DNA of 64,000 nt from CAVSRC01 sp963750065 (GCA_963750065.1 CAVVPK010000013.1:1-64000); one strand, 5' to 3'. Numbered from the stretch's first letter, positions 54,200-64,000 are shown. Made by a program: numbers and translations. The notes: generated by a model from the letters alone, not told the origin.

Positions 54200-55123
54200 A
54201 TGCCAGGCTTCATTTTCCGCCGGCTTCTGAGTGCCGTGCCGACGATGTTCATCGTCGTCACCATCTCCTTCTTCCTTATGCGCTTCGCCCCGGGCGGCCC
54301 GTTCAACCTCGAACGCGCTTTGCCGCCGCAGATCATGGCGAACATGCTGAAGGCCTATCAGCTCGATCAGCCGCTCTACATGCAGTACCTCCACTATCTG
54401 TGGAACGTGGTGCACGGCGATTTCGGCCCGAGCTACGTCTATCGCGATTTCTCCGTCTCCGAACTGATCGGCCAGAGCCTGCCCTATTCGCTGGAGCTCG
54501 GATCGTGGGCGATGCTGATCGCCGTCTTCGGTGGCGTCATCGCCGGCGTCGTCGCGGCGCTGCGTCAGAACGGCATCATCGATCATCTGGTCATGGCACT
54601 GGCGACGATCGGCCTGACGGTGCCCAATTTCGTCGTCGGCCCGACGTTGTCACTGGTCTTCGCAGTCATGTTGTCCTGGGTCTCGGCCGGCGGCTGGGGC
54701 TCCGGCTCGTTCCGTGACCTCATCCTGCCGGTCATCGCACTCGGCCTGCCGCAGCTCGGCGTCTTCGCCCGGCTCACCCGCGGTTCGATGATCGAGACGC
54801 TGCGCGCCGACCATATCCGCACCGCCCGCGCCTACGGCCTGCCGGCGCGTGCCGTCATTGTCGTCCATGCGCTGCGTGGTGCGCTGCTGCCGGTGGTCAC
54901 CTATCTGGCACCCTCGGCCGCTGCCGTGCTCACCGGCTCGGTGGTGATCGAAACAATCTTCGCCATCCCCGGTGTCGGCCGCTATTTCGTGCTCGGTGCC
55001 ATCAACCGCGACTACACGCTGGTCATGGGCACCGTCGTGCTGGTGGCCGTGTTCATCATCGTCTTCAACCTCATCGTCGACATGCTCTACGCCGTGCTCG
55101 ACCCGCGGGTGCGCTATGACTGA
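54200..55123 (+). CDS. oppB: Oligopeptide ABC importer permease OppB
   Basis: This 307-residue permease has six helices and the OppB/DppB pattern: MRFAPGGPFNLE near the start, the periplasmic region, and RTARAYGLPARAVIVVHALRGALLPVVTYL as the ATPase-contact loop (residues about 211-240). GSVVIETIFAIPGVGRYF follows. The next gene, oppC, starts eight bases before its stop. Confidence 0.92.
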   Translation: MPGFIFRRLLSAVPTMFIVVTISFFLMRFAPGGPFNLERALPPQIMANMLKAYQLDQPLYMQYLHYLWNVVHGDFGPSYVYRDFSVSELIGQSLPYSLELGSWAMLIAVFGGVIAGVVAALRQNGIIDHLVMALATIGLTVPNFVVGPTLSLVFAVMLSWVSAGGWGSGSFRDLILPVIALGLPQLGVFARLTRGSMIETLRADHIRTARAYGLPARAVIVVHALRGALLPVVTYLAPSAAAVLTGSVVIETIFAIPGVGRYFVLGAINRDYTLVMGTVVLVAVFIIVFNLIVDMLYAVLDPRVRYD

Positions 55124-56240
55124 GGCCGTCGCCGGCACCGCCGCACAGTCGCAGAGCCGCAGCCTGACGGCGCTCGCCATGCGCCGCCTGATGCACAATC
55201 GCGCCGCCGTCGTCAGCCTGATCGTACTCGCCCTGGTGACGCTGATGTGTTTCGTCGGCCCCTTCGTGACGCCGCATAGCTACAGCCAGATCTTCAATTC
55301 CTACGTACGCACGCCGCCAAGCCTGGAGGCCTATCCACGCGCCGATACGTTGCACACTGTCATGCAGGGGGCAGCCGACCGTGCGCGCGTGACGCTGGCG
55401 GCATTTGCCATCGATGGCAAAGGCTTCACCGCCACCTTCACGTCCGACAAGCCCATCGACCCGCGCGTCACCCGCTATGTCGACCGCGCCAACGAGTTCC
55501 ACGATACGCATGTCGTCGCCACGGGCGAGGATGGACGCACCCTGCGCGTCGCCGGCTTGGTCAAACGCGAATACTTTTTCATGGGTACCGATTCCAACGG
55601 GCGCGACCTGTTTGCCCGCATCATGATCGGCGGCCAAATCTCGCTCACCGTCGGCGTGCTGGCGACGCTGGTCAGCCTGTTTGTCGGTGTTGCCTACGGC
55701 GCCATTTCGGGCTTTGCCGGCGGCCGCGTCGACAACATCATGATGCGCCTGGTCGAGGTGCTCTATTCGCTGCCCTTCGTCTTCCTGGTCATCATCCTGG
55801 TGGTCTTCTTCGGCCGCAACTTCATCCTCATCTTCATCGCCATCGGCGCCATCGAGTGGCTCGACATGGCGCGCATCGTGCGTGGCCAGACGCTGTCGCT
55901 GAAGCAGCGCGAATTCGTCGCCGCGGCCGAGGCGCTGGGCGTCGGCAACTGGCAGATCATCGGCCGCCACATCGTGCCCAATACCGTCGGCCCGGTGATC
56001 GTGTTCATCACCGTGGTGGTGCCCAAGGTGGTGCTGCTGGAAAGCTTCCTCTCCTTCCTCGGACTCGGCGTTCAGGAGCCGCTTACCAGCTGGGGCGCTC
56101 TCATCGCCGAGGGCGCCAACAACATGCAGGCCGCGCCCTGGCTGCTCATCTTCCCGTCGATCTTCTTCGTCGCCACGCTGATGTCGCTGAACTTTCTCGG
56201 CGACGGGCTGCGCGACGCCTTCGACCCGCGCGACAGGTGA
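55116..56240 (+). CDS. oppC: Oligopeptide ABC importer permease OppC with long periplasmic loop
   Basis: This 374-residue permease carries one helix at residues 30-52 and then an unusually long periplasmic loop (about 110 residues) before the five-helix core. The core has YFFMGTDSNGRDLFARIM, AEALGVGNWQIIGRHIVPN (ATPase contact) and ESFLSFLGLGVQEP. Long-loop OppC proteins occur in E. coli OppC and its relatives. It overlaps oppB by eight bases. Confidence 0.9.
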   Translation: MTEAVAGTAAQSQSRSLTALAMRRLMHNRAAVVSLIVLALVTLMCFVGPFVTPHSYSQIFNSYVRTPPSLEAYPRADTLHTVMQGAADRARVTLAAFAIDGKGFTATFTSDKPIDPRVTRYVDRANEFHDTHVVATGEDGRTLRVAGLVKREYFFMGTDSNGRDLFARIMIGGQISLTVGVLATLVSLFVGVAYGAISGFAGGRVDNIMMRLVEVLYSLPFVFLVIILVVFFGRNFILIFIAIGAIEWLDMARIVRGQTLSLKQREFVAAAEALGVGNWQIIGRHIVPNTVGPVIVFITVVVPKVVLLESFLSFLGLGVQEPLTSWGALIAEGANNMQAAPWLLIFPSIFFVATLMSLNFLGDGLRDAFDPRDR

Positions 56241-56245
56241 GCGCC

Positions 56246-57865
<1,620 letters not shown>

Positions 57866-58014
57866 GAGCACCGAGCGGCACGCCGGCAATGCCTCAGGCA
57901 ACCGGCCCCGCGGCCTGCTGGGCCTGCCAGCATCGCCAAACTCGCCAGCCGGGCCGCGTCGGCCACCTCAGCGCCACGAGCCGCGGGTGCAAGCGGGTTC
58001 ATACCGTTCAAGGG

Positions 58015-59058
58015 GAGCTCCCAGCCATCGGGAAGGTCGCGTGCCGGCATACGGTCGACCTGGTCGGCGAGAGCCGGGTACTTTGCGCGGTACGCCTCGA
58101 CACGGACTGCCCATGCCGCCTGGAGCCGCTGATCACGCTGACCGATGCCGGCATGGAAATGCTCGCGAACACCCTCCGGCGCAAGGAATCTGGCGTCCTC
58201 CGGCCATCCATAGCTGCGCTTTGCGAGGCGAACCTCCTCCTCGCCAAGCGGATCGCGGTGCGCGGCGCTGGTGTCGTGTTTGTGAGGAGCACCGTAGCCA
58301 ATATGGCTCTCGACAATGATGAGCGTGGGAACGTCGTGGACCCGCCCGAATGCCTCGATAGCCTGCGCGATCCGCCCAGTGTCATTGGCGTCGCCGACTC
58401 TCTGCACGTCCCAGCCATGAGCGAGGAAGCGCGCCGCAACATCATCACTGAATGCGATTGAAGTGCTTGGCGAGCCAACGCTCCGCGATGGCCATGCCGA
58501 CGCTGGTCGCGCAGCCCTGTCCGAGCGGCCCGGTGGTCGTCTCGACGCCGGTCGTCAGATGATATTCAGGATGTCCCGGACAATGGCTGCCCAACTCGCG
58601 GAAGCGCTTGATGTCATCCAAGCCGACCGACGACTGGTCGAGATGCTTGTAGTCGGCGTCAACCGCCCGCGGGCCGGCGAGATGGAGCATTGCTATAGGA
58701 GCATCGAGGCGTGGCCGTTGGACAGCACGAAGCGGTCACGATTTGGCCAGATCGGATCGGCCGGATCGAAGCGCAGGAAACGCCACCACAGCGTGAAGAT
58801 CACCGGCGCAAGGGCCATCGGTGTGCCCGGGTGACCGGAATCGGCCTGTTGCACAGCATCCATCGACAGGGTGCGAATGGTGTTGATGCACAGCGGGTCG
58901 ATGGAAGCGCTCGCCCGCCGATGGCCGCCGGCACCGGCACCAGGGAGCACCGACCCGTTGGGCGATGGTGCGGCCTCGCGGCGCGGCGACGCTGACCGAA
59001 CCGCAGGCTTTGCTGAGTGGAGAGCGGCCGCCTTGGCGGCGTTACGCAGGTCCGTCAT
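58015..59058 (-). pseudogene. Transketolase pseudogene with deleted thiamine-pyrophosphate motif
   Basis: Three pieces of transketolase occur in order in different frames. Piece 1 runs from 59058 with QADSGHPGTPMALAP and NRDRFVLSNGHASMLL to a stop at 58693. Piece 2 (58690-58445) has CPGHPEYHL and TTGPLGQGCATSVGMA. Piece 3 (about 58447-58015) has IIVESHIGYGAPHKHDT and GEEEVRLAKRSYGWPE. Between pieces 2 and 3 about 57 codons are missing, including the MGDG-type cofactor motif. The C-terminal pyrimidine and end domains are gone. The gene cannot make active enzyme. Confidence 0.87.
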
Positions 59059-59406
59059 GCAGTCTCCGTCGCGTCGACGTAGCCTGAAATGCCACCCCGA
59101 CCCGGATTTGAGCCAAGGCAGAGGCCAATTCATCTGCCGCGAGCCAGTCCGCCCGTTGTCGGCCAAGTCCCGAGCGTGAGCGGCGCCCACCACCCGCGTC
59201 GCTTTTCGACCGCCTTCAAATCATTGGGTCTGGTCTGCACCAAACGATGGCCGCCACGGCACCGGCCTCCTTGCCGCGATGGCGCAATCCTCGTGGCCCG
59301 GCGACGAGCAGGTCAGCAGCAGGCATGGCAAGATAGTAGGTCCGTTCAATCAAAGCGGCGCCTTTCCGCTCTGGCGATCTGCCGCGCGCCGCTTCATATT
59401 GCGAAC
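59059..59406. other. Region of about 350 bases without a recognised gene
   Basis: Upstream of the transketolase pseudogene, the stretch shows only short frames with arginine-rich or low-complexity products on both strands. Near its right end it leads into the small conserved-looking ORF at 59407. No hairpin or repeat is apparent. Confidence 0.4.
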
Positions 59407-59604
59407 ATGGCCCTCGGTCCGTCGCCCGTTCATTTCAAACCCCATGCCCTCAAAAGCGGCGATGGTTGGTATGTACAGGTGACCTGGGACAGCGGCAGAA
59501 CTGCACAAGTGCCAAATTTCGCTACCGAAGCCGAGGCCGAGCAATGGATCAAGCACGAGTCCGCCGTGTGGCTTGCGGAGCGACACACAGGAAGCCACGA
59601 CTAA
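59407..59604 (+). CDS. Small conserved-looking cytoplasmic protein
   Basis: This 65-residue product (start MALGPSPVHFKPHAL) has an alternating polar pattern with GDGWYVQVTWDSG and FATEAEAEQWIKHES, then VWLAER near the end. The pattern of a small beta hairpin plus helix resembles short hypothetical proteins of rhizobia, though I cannot name a family. No ribosome site is strong. It overlaps the end of a doubtful minus-strand frame by 56 bases. Confidence 0.55.
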   Translation: MALGPSPVHFKPHALKSGDGWYVQVTWDSGRTAQVPNFATEAEAEQWIKHESAVWLAERHTGSHD

Positions 59605-60088
59605 AGGCCCGCAAAACGTGTCCGCGACGTGATTGATCGGCCAAGCGTATGGTCGACATAACTTGGGCGAAGTCGAGGACCTGTCGCTGACACGCCAGAG
59701 GAAGAGGGCGCATACCCAGATGCCGTCGAACGGCGCTGCAAGGGCCAGATGCGAGCCAGCCCCATCGACCGAGCGACGGTCTCAGGCGTCGGTCGAGGCC
59801 GAAGTATAGGCCCGACTGCGACAGGAACAGCGCGATGAAGACAAGGAAGTAGATGATCGCGCCGCCGACGTCGGTAGATCCGGCTTGATAGGGACCGCCG
59901 AACCCCTCGGCGGTCGACCAGATTGCCAGTGCGAGCAGAACGCCCCCGAGATCGGCGAGATTGCTGAGTAGACCGAGGATGAGCGCGGTCCGCAGCCGAT
60001 TTGATCGACGCATTACCGACTGCTCGGGAACCGGGGCCGATGGCACGCTCGGGCTGAAGGCCGTAAAGGAGAACGGCGGCCTGGTCAT
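59549..60088 (-). CDS. Doubtful membrane protein, possibly part of a decayed gene
   Basis: The 179-codon frame contains two convincing hydrophobic stretches, LILGLLSNLADLGGVLLALAIW and GGAIIYFLVFIALFLSQSGLYFGL-like segments (split between about 59800 and 59990). The N-terminal and C-terminal parts are not protein-like. An ATG at 60088 overlaps the TGA of an upstream minus-strand frame as ATGA, and an ATG at 60013 is an alternative. The region is probably eroded. Confidence 0.3.
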   Translation of the reverse strand: MTRPPFSFTAFSPSVPSAPVPEQSVMRRSNRLRTALILGLLSNLADLGGVLLALAIWSTAEGFGGPYQAGSTDVGGAIIYFLVFIALFLSQSGLYFGLDRRLRPSLGRWGWLASGPCSAVRRHLGMRPLPLACQRQVLDFAQVMSTIRLADQSRRGHVLRAFSRGFLCVAPQATRRTRA

Positions 60089-60096
60089 TCTCTGAG
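60028..60096 (+). pseudogene. CheB-like remnant (about 23 codons)
   Basis: A plus-strand frame encodes SGTGADGTLGLKAVKENGG followed by LVIL and a stop. This closely matches the C-terminal active-site region of CheB methylesterases and CheB-CheR fusions. Nothing before or after it in any frame continues the domain. It is either a fragment left after deletion or, less likely, chance antisense similarity. Confidence 0.35.
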
Positions 60097-60220
60097 GCCC
60101 ACCTGGCGCAAGCGGTAAAGATCGTCGGCGTCTCCGATGATCTTGATCTGGTCGCCGCCAGCGAGAAGATTGCGCAGAAAGCGCTCGGCGAAAAAAGCCA
60201 GCTTCGCGCGTTCGCAGACC
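60085..60220 (-). pseudogene. Minus-strand C-terminal protein fragment
   Basis: A frame reading leftward from about 60220 encodes AKLAFFAERFLRNLLAGG and IKIIGDADDLYRLRQVG before a stop at 60085. It is coherent, but a TAG blocks it upstream and no start is available. The IIGDADDLYRL stretch vaguely recalls TrkA-C regulatory domains. It is most likely the end of a gene truncated by deletion or frameshift. Confidence 0.3.
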
Positions 60221-60438
60221 TACCACCTCGACGCGACCAATCCGGAGGCCAACATGGGGGTCGTGGTTAATGCGCTTTCCGAAAGTCTGAAGATACCGCC
60301 CGATCAGATCGCCCACGGCCTGTCGGGAACCCAGGATCTATGGGCAATGGCGAAGCTCATCTGACCACTCGACCGATTGCGTGCGGCCGTTGGGTGTTGG
60401 GAGTATGTGTCTCGGCATGGAATAAGAACATTGACCCG
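60221..60438. other. Decayed or non-coding stretch
   Basis: Both strands show weakly protein-like frames here, for example PEANMGVVVNALSESLK on the plus strand, but none has a start site and none continues. No gene is supported. Confidence 0.3.
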
Positions 60439-60470
60439 GGCTCGGCGCGCAACAAATTGCGCGCCGAGCC
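60439..60470 (+). terminator. Perfect 14-bp hairpin upstream of the DUF6481-like gene
   Basis: GGCTCGGCGCGCAA (60439-60452) pairs perfectly with TTGCGCGCCGAGCC (60457-60470) around a four-base CAAA loop. It is the most stable stem in the window. It is followed by ACAAAAG, not a T-run. It could end an incoming transcript, or be part of the 5' leader of the gene at 60561. Confidence 0.6.
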
Positions 60471-60560
60471 ACAAAAGTTGGCGGGCGCGCTATATTCCGG
60501 GGGATAGCGTCCGCCGCCCCGAGGCAGCAAAACCAGTTCAGGATAGGACCGAAATCAGAG

Positions 60561-60929
60561 ATGCCCGGCTTCAAGGACGATGACGTCGCGGAAAGGCGTG
60601 AGGCCTCTGCGCGGGCAAAGAAAGCCATGCTCGAGCAATTCCGCGCGCGCCAGGCGGCGGGCCAGCCCGCCAGCGCTGAACGGCAAGCCGAGCGACGTGC
60701 CGTGATCGAGGCGCGCGAGGGGCGCAAGGTGGCGAAGCAGGCCAAGAATGAACGCCAGGCCGTCGAGCGCCAGGCTCGCGAGCAGGAAGCCGCCCAATTG
60801 GCCAAGACGCAGGAGGAAGCCAAGGCGGCCGAGAAGCAGCGCAAAGCCGATGAGGCCGTCAAGCGTGCCGATGACCAGAAAGCCGCCCGTGACGCACGTT
60901 ACGCCGCCCGCAAGGCACGTCGCCGGTAG
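60561..60929 (+). CDS. Highly charged helical protein, DUF6481-like
   Basis: The 122-residue product is almost entirely Lys, Arg, Glu, Ala and Gln, predicted to be one long helix. It starts MPGFKDDDVAERREAS and ends with RYAARKARRR. Composition and start match the DUF6481 family, common in Hyphomicrobiales and of unknown function. It may bind nucleic acid through its basic surface, which is speculation. A perfect hairpin lies about 90 bases upstream. Confidence 0.75.
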   Translation: MPGFKDDDVAERREASARAKKAMLEQFRARQAAGQPASAERQAERRAVIEAREGRKVAKQAKNERQAVERQAREQEAAQLAKTQEEAKAAEKQRKADEAVKRADDQKAARDARYAARKARRR

Positions 60930-61179
60930 CTAGCCGGCGAGTACCCATGTCGTCGGGAATGTGATCCTGACCAGCGTTCGCTTAATCGATGCCGCTGTCG
61001 ATGGCGGATGCCGCTGGGCAAGCTGCTGCACGGCCGGGGCCGGGGGGGCCGATCCAGGCGGCTGCATGGGCCGGAACGGTGCCTTGCAGGATTTCGTCCG
61101 GCGGTATTCATTGTTTTGCTCAATATGACGAAGCTGATTGTCGTCGTCGCCTCGGCCGGTTGGAGAACGGTGCCGTCGA

Positions 61180-61260
61180 ATGAATTGCCTTTTGCGAGCC
61201 TTCCTCACCAGGACGATCAAGAAAGGCCGAATTGACGTCATCGATCCGCTCCGGCGCTGA
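61180..61260 (+). pseudogene. Out-of-frame N-terminus of the cyclopropane-fatty-acid synthase
   Basis: A frame starting at ATG 61180 encodes MNCLLRAFLTRTIKKGRI followed by DVIDPLRR and a stop at 61258-61260. This matches the usual start of CFA synthases. The downstream gene continues in another frame with LTHRFGDGTGVPVRIRF, also typical. The two parts are one base out of phase near 61240-61262. Confidence 0.6.
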
Positions 61261-61292
61261 CCCACCGTTTCGGCGACGGCACCGGCGTTCCG

Positions 61293-62420
61293 GTGCGCAT
61301 CCGCTTCAATTCGGCGGTGGCCGAGCGCGCCGTGCTCCTCGATCCCGAGCTGCATCTCGGCGAGCAATACATGAACCGCGGCTACGATATCGAGGCGGGC
61401 AGCATCCTCGATTTTCTGATGCTCCTGTTCGCCAACATCGGCGGTAGCCGCCCGACCCGGTGGACGAGGGCGCTCTCGTCCGCCCGATCCATCTTCCGCA
61501 GTGTGTTCGAGAACAACGAACCGACTCGCGCCCAGGATAACGTCCAGCGGCACTACGACCTGGACGGGCGCCTCTATGCCCTCTTTCTCGACGCCGACCG
61601 ACAATACTCGTGCGCCTATTTCGAGGACGGCGTCACCGACCTTGAACAGGCGCAACGCGCCAAGAAGCGCCACATCGCCGCGAAGCTTGCGCTGCAGCCG
61701 GGCCAGCGCGTCCTCGACATCGGTTCCGGCTGGGGCGGCCTTGCCATCTATCTCGCCGAGACCTTCGAGGTCGATGTCACCGGCATCACGCTGTCGGAGG
61801 AGCAGCACGCCATCTCCAATCATCGGGCGCGCGAGCGCGGCCTGTCCGATCGCGTCCGCTTTCTTCTTCAGGACTACCGCACGCTGGGCGGCTCGTTCGA
61901 TCGCATCGTCTCCGTCGGGATGTTCGAGCATGTCGGCCGGTCGCACTACGCCGAGTTCTTCAGGCAGCTCCATGCCCTCCTGGCTGACGACGGCGTGGCC
62001 CTCGTGCACACTATCGCGATGAAGAACGATCCTGGCCCGTTCAATCCGTGGATGCAGCGTTACATCTTCCCAGGTGCTTATCTGCCAACTTTGTCGGAGC
62101 TTGCTCCTGTCATCGAGCAGCACGATTTCTGGCTGACCGACCTGGAGAACTGGCGCCTGCACTATGCCAAGACGCTGGCAGCCTGGAACGAGCGCTTCCA
62201 GGCCCACCGCGCCGAAGCCGCCGTCCTCTATGACGACCGCTTCTGTCGCATGTGGGAGTTCTATCTGCAGTTCTGCGAGGTCGGGTTCCGCATGGCCGGT
62301 CTCTGTGTCTTTCAGATGCAATTGACCAAGCAGATCGACGCCGTGCCAATCACCCGCGACTACATCTACAGCCAAACAAAAGGTGCAGTTTCAGAACGAA
62401 CCGGCATCGAGGTGCGTTGA
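61293..62420 (+). CDS. Cyclopropane-fatty-acyl-phospholipid synthase, N-terminally damaged
   Basis: This SAM-dependent methyltransferase adds a methylene to unsaturated membrane lipids. The visible 375 residues include the SAM motif VLDIGSGWGGLAIYLAE at about 140-156, the YSCAYF motif near 105-110, VSVGMFEHVG and a C-terminal SRDYIYSQT-like end. The first GTG in this frame is 61293. True homology begins earlier, around base 61251, and the usual N-terminus lies in another frame (61180-61260). So either the gene is frameshifted or it starts from an internal site; the catalytic core is intact. Confidence 0.8.
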   Translation: MRIRFNSAVAERAVLLDPELHLGEQYMNRGYDIEAGSILDFLMLLFANIGGSRPTRWTRALSSARSIFRSVFENNEPTRAQDNVQRHYDLDGRLYALFLDADRQYSCAYFEDGVTDLEQAQRAKKRHIAAKLALQPGQRVLDIGSGWGGLAIYLAETFEVDVTGITLSEEQHAISNHRARERGLSDRVRFLLQDYRTLGGSFDRIVSVGMFEHVGRSHYAEFFRQLHALLADDGVALVHTIAMKNDPGPFNPWMQRYIFPGAYLPTLSELAPVIEQHDFWLTDLENWRLHYAKTLAAWNERFQAHRAEAAVLYDDRFCRMWEFYLQFCEVGFRMAGLCVFQMQLTKQIDAVPITRDYIYSQTKGAVSERTGIEVR

Positions 62421-62965
62421 ACAGGACGGACTTGACGGGTGAACCGAAGATCCTTGACGGCGCCGCTTTTAAAGCGTTCCGGCAACGGCGAAGCTGGGGC
62501 TTCTTCGCCGGCTTTGAGGGATTTTTCGTCTCGGTTTAATGATCCTCCACCGGCTCCAACATCACACCTAAACTTGGTGTCGGTGAAACCGGCTGCAGCT
62601 CAGGTGGCCGTTCTTGTCGAGCCTACCAATCGATTTCGGCACGGGGTGTTTCTTGCTGTTGCGCGGTCAAAAACTTCGGCGCTAGGTGGAACTCTGAAGG
62701 CGAACACTGTGTCGCCCTTCGCCGCAACGCCGGCCAGGTCATATTTGCCGCATTTCCGTTCGTGCGTCGATGACGCAAAGAGGACTGGTGCTCCTGCGAT
62801 CTCATCGACGTCTTGGGCGCGGAAAGCGCTAGAGTCACCGCCTTGGTTGCGAGGCAGCCCCGGTAAGGATGGGTGGTGACGATCCGCGCTTGCCAGTGCC
62901 CGCCCATATGGGATTCACGGCTCAACAAACCGGTCATCGGATAGATGCCGGATTAGGAAAATAGC
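62421..62965. other. 545-base stretch without a recognised gene
   Basis: Between the CFA synthase and the P-type ATPase gene I see only low-complexity or Arg/Ser-rich frames on both strands. No motif, hairpin or repeat stands out. The promoter of the ATPase gene should lie near its right end, where AGGA precedes the ATG. Confidence 0.45.
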
Positions 62966-64000
62966 ATGACCAAACCAGCTTCAGTTAATCCGGCAGTGGC
63001 CGCTGTCGAAAGCGTGCTGGCCGCCGCTTGGCGACGCAGGAGCACGATTATCGCGGTGGTTGCCGTCGTGGCAATTTCGGTGCATGTGCTCCAGCGCTTT
63101 GTCTTCCATGCGAGTGCAAGCGCTTACAATCTCCCACTGCTGGCGACCCTCGTTCTCGGCGGGGTTCCGCTCGTCTATGAGCTCCTTGGGAAAGCTCTGA
63201 AGCGGGACTTCGGTTCCGATCTCCTGGGCGGGATTGCCATCGTCACCGCCGTCGTCATGGGCGAATACCTCGCCGGATCAATCATCGTGTTGATGCTTTC
63301 GGGCGGCGAGGCGCTGGAAAGCTACGCGTTGCGTAGCGCGTCATCGGTGCTCGGCGCTCTGGCCAAGCGCATGCCTTCGATCGCGCATCGGAAAATGGAT
63401 TCTGGCATCGCCGACGTGACGTTGTCCGAAGTTGCCGTAGGCGACATACTCGCAATTTATCCGCATGACGTTTGCCCGGTGGATGGCGTGGTCACCGAAG
63501 GGCATGGCGTGATGGATGAATCCTATCTCACCGGCGAGCCGTTCAAGATCACCAAGACCTCGGGTTCGACGGTGATCTCCGGGGCGATCAACGGCGAAAC
63601 CGCGCTGACCATTCGCGCCACCCAGCGGGCTGCTGACTCACGCTACGCAAAGATAATGGAGGTCATGCGCGAGTCCGAACAGACGCGCCCGCGCCTTCGA
63701 CGTCTCGGCGACAGACTGGGAGCGATTTACACGCCGGTGGCAGTTGCGGTGGCGCTGCTCGCCTGGTTGGTCAGTGGTGAAGCGGTGCGGTTTCTGGCCG
63801 TGCTGGTGATCGCCACGCCTTGTCCTCTGCTCATCGGCATACCCATCGCCATCATTGGCTCGATTTCCCTCTGCGCCCGCCGGGCAATCATCGTCAAAAA
63901 TCCCGTCGTACTTGAGCAAATCGCCGAATGTCGCACCGCGATATTCGACAAGACGGGAACGCTCACTTACGGCGAACCGACGTTAACCGAGCAACTCATG
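62966..64000 (+). CDS. Heavy-metal P-type ATPase with a TPC motif, 3' end outside the window
   Basis: The visible 345 residues start with a short tail and run directly into membrane helices, with no N-terminal metal-binding HMA domain. The actuator motif TGE is at 189-191. The metal-site helix has TPCP at 284-287 instead of CPC or SPC. The phosphorylation motif DKTGT is at 328-332. TPC is the signature reported for the P1B-5 group, members of which move nickel and iron in rhizobia. That assignment is family knowledge plus inference. Ribosome site AGGA precedes ATG 62966. Confidence 0.88.
   Translation, partial: MTKPASVNPAVAAVESVLAAAWRRRSTIIAVVAVVAISVHVLQRFVFHASASAYNLPLLATLVLGGVPLVYELLGKALKRDFGSDLLGGIAIVTAVVMGEYLAGSIIVLMLSGGEALESYALRSASSVLGALAKRMPSIAHRKMDSGIADVTLSEVAVGDILAIYPHDVCPVDGVVTEGHGVMDESYLTGEPFKITKTSGSTVISGAINGETALTIRATQRAADSRYAKIMEVMRESEQTRPRLRRLGDRLGAIYTPVAVAVALLAWLVSGEAVRFLAVLVIATPCPLLIGIPIAIIGSISLCARRAIIVKNPVVLEQIAECRTAIFDKTGTLTYGEPTLTEQLM

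Noticed and set aside
60930..62375. A 481-codon minus-strand open frame
   Set aside because: It lies antisense to the cyclopropane-fatty-acid synthase, whose motifs are clear. The product is low in hydrophobic patterning and rich in Asp, Arg and Gly, as expected from GC-rich antisense.

Overview
The window is GC-rich chromosomal DNA with dense, short-spaced operons. The gene content looks like an alphaproteobacterium of the order Hyphomicrobiales (Rhizobiales). The clues are a FeeM-type acyltransferase, a urease locus with a His-tailed UreE, a single-chain OppDF ATPase, a YtfQRT/YjfF-type sugar importer beside arabinose genes, and a DUF6481-like charged protein. The order-level placement is inference; nothing here names a genus.

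Layout. 0-7 kb: the end of a PAS-GGDEF-EAL c-di-GMP protein, a FeeM-like N-acyl amino acid / autoinducer synthase, an aldo-keto reductase, a nucleoside hydrolase, an EamA exporter, and a molybdopterin sulfite-oxidase-like enzyme paired with an FAD/NAD(P) reductase. 7-13 kb: DsbB, tRNA-Leu(CAA), a DedA protein, a secreted protein with motifs like the zinc phospholipase C / Het-C fold, an MsbA-type ABC exporter and an M20 amidohydrolase. 13-20 kb: a urease locus on the minus strand (ureD, A, B, C, then E, F, G), interrupted by a HAD phosphatase, a membrane protein and a small plus-strand secreted protein. 20-28 kb: D,D-carboxypeptidase, COG0523 GTPase, YdcF, TusA, a Wzx-like flippase with a FemAB/CelD-like acyltransferase, a CAP-domain lipoprotein, an ICMT-like methyltransferase and a secreted alpha/beta hydrolase.

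28-36 kb: a four-gene osmoprotectant (OpuB/OsmU-type) importer, a tartrate/D-malate dehydrogenase, a D-lactate-type dehydrogenase and a divergent D-threonine-aldolase-like enzyme. 36-49 kb is a pentose/galactose block. The minus strand carries araA, then a YtfQ-YtfR-YtfT-YjfF-type importer, then a FadR/GntR regulator. The plus strand carries araD, araB, galK and galT. L-arabinose is converted by AraA, AraB and AraD to xylulose-5-phosphate, and galactose enters through GalK and GalT. 48-52 kb: a second type-1 sugar importer with a 2-hydroxyacid dehydrogenase. A 16-bp AT-rich sequence with one mismatch is shared by the upstream regions of the two sugar-binding-protein genes, which suggests common control. 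52.5-57.9 kb: a peptide importer oppABC-(DF).

57.9-64 kb is eroded. It holds a transketolase pseudogene that lost its thiamine-pyrophosphate motif, poorly resolved fragments including a CheB-like remnant, a DUF6481-like gene behind a perfect 14-bp hairpin, a cyclopropane-fatty-acid synthase whose N-terminus is out of frame, and a P-type metal ATPase with a TPC motif that runs off the end. No CRISPR array, intact insertion sequence or prophage was seen.
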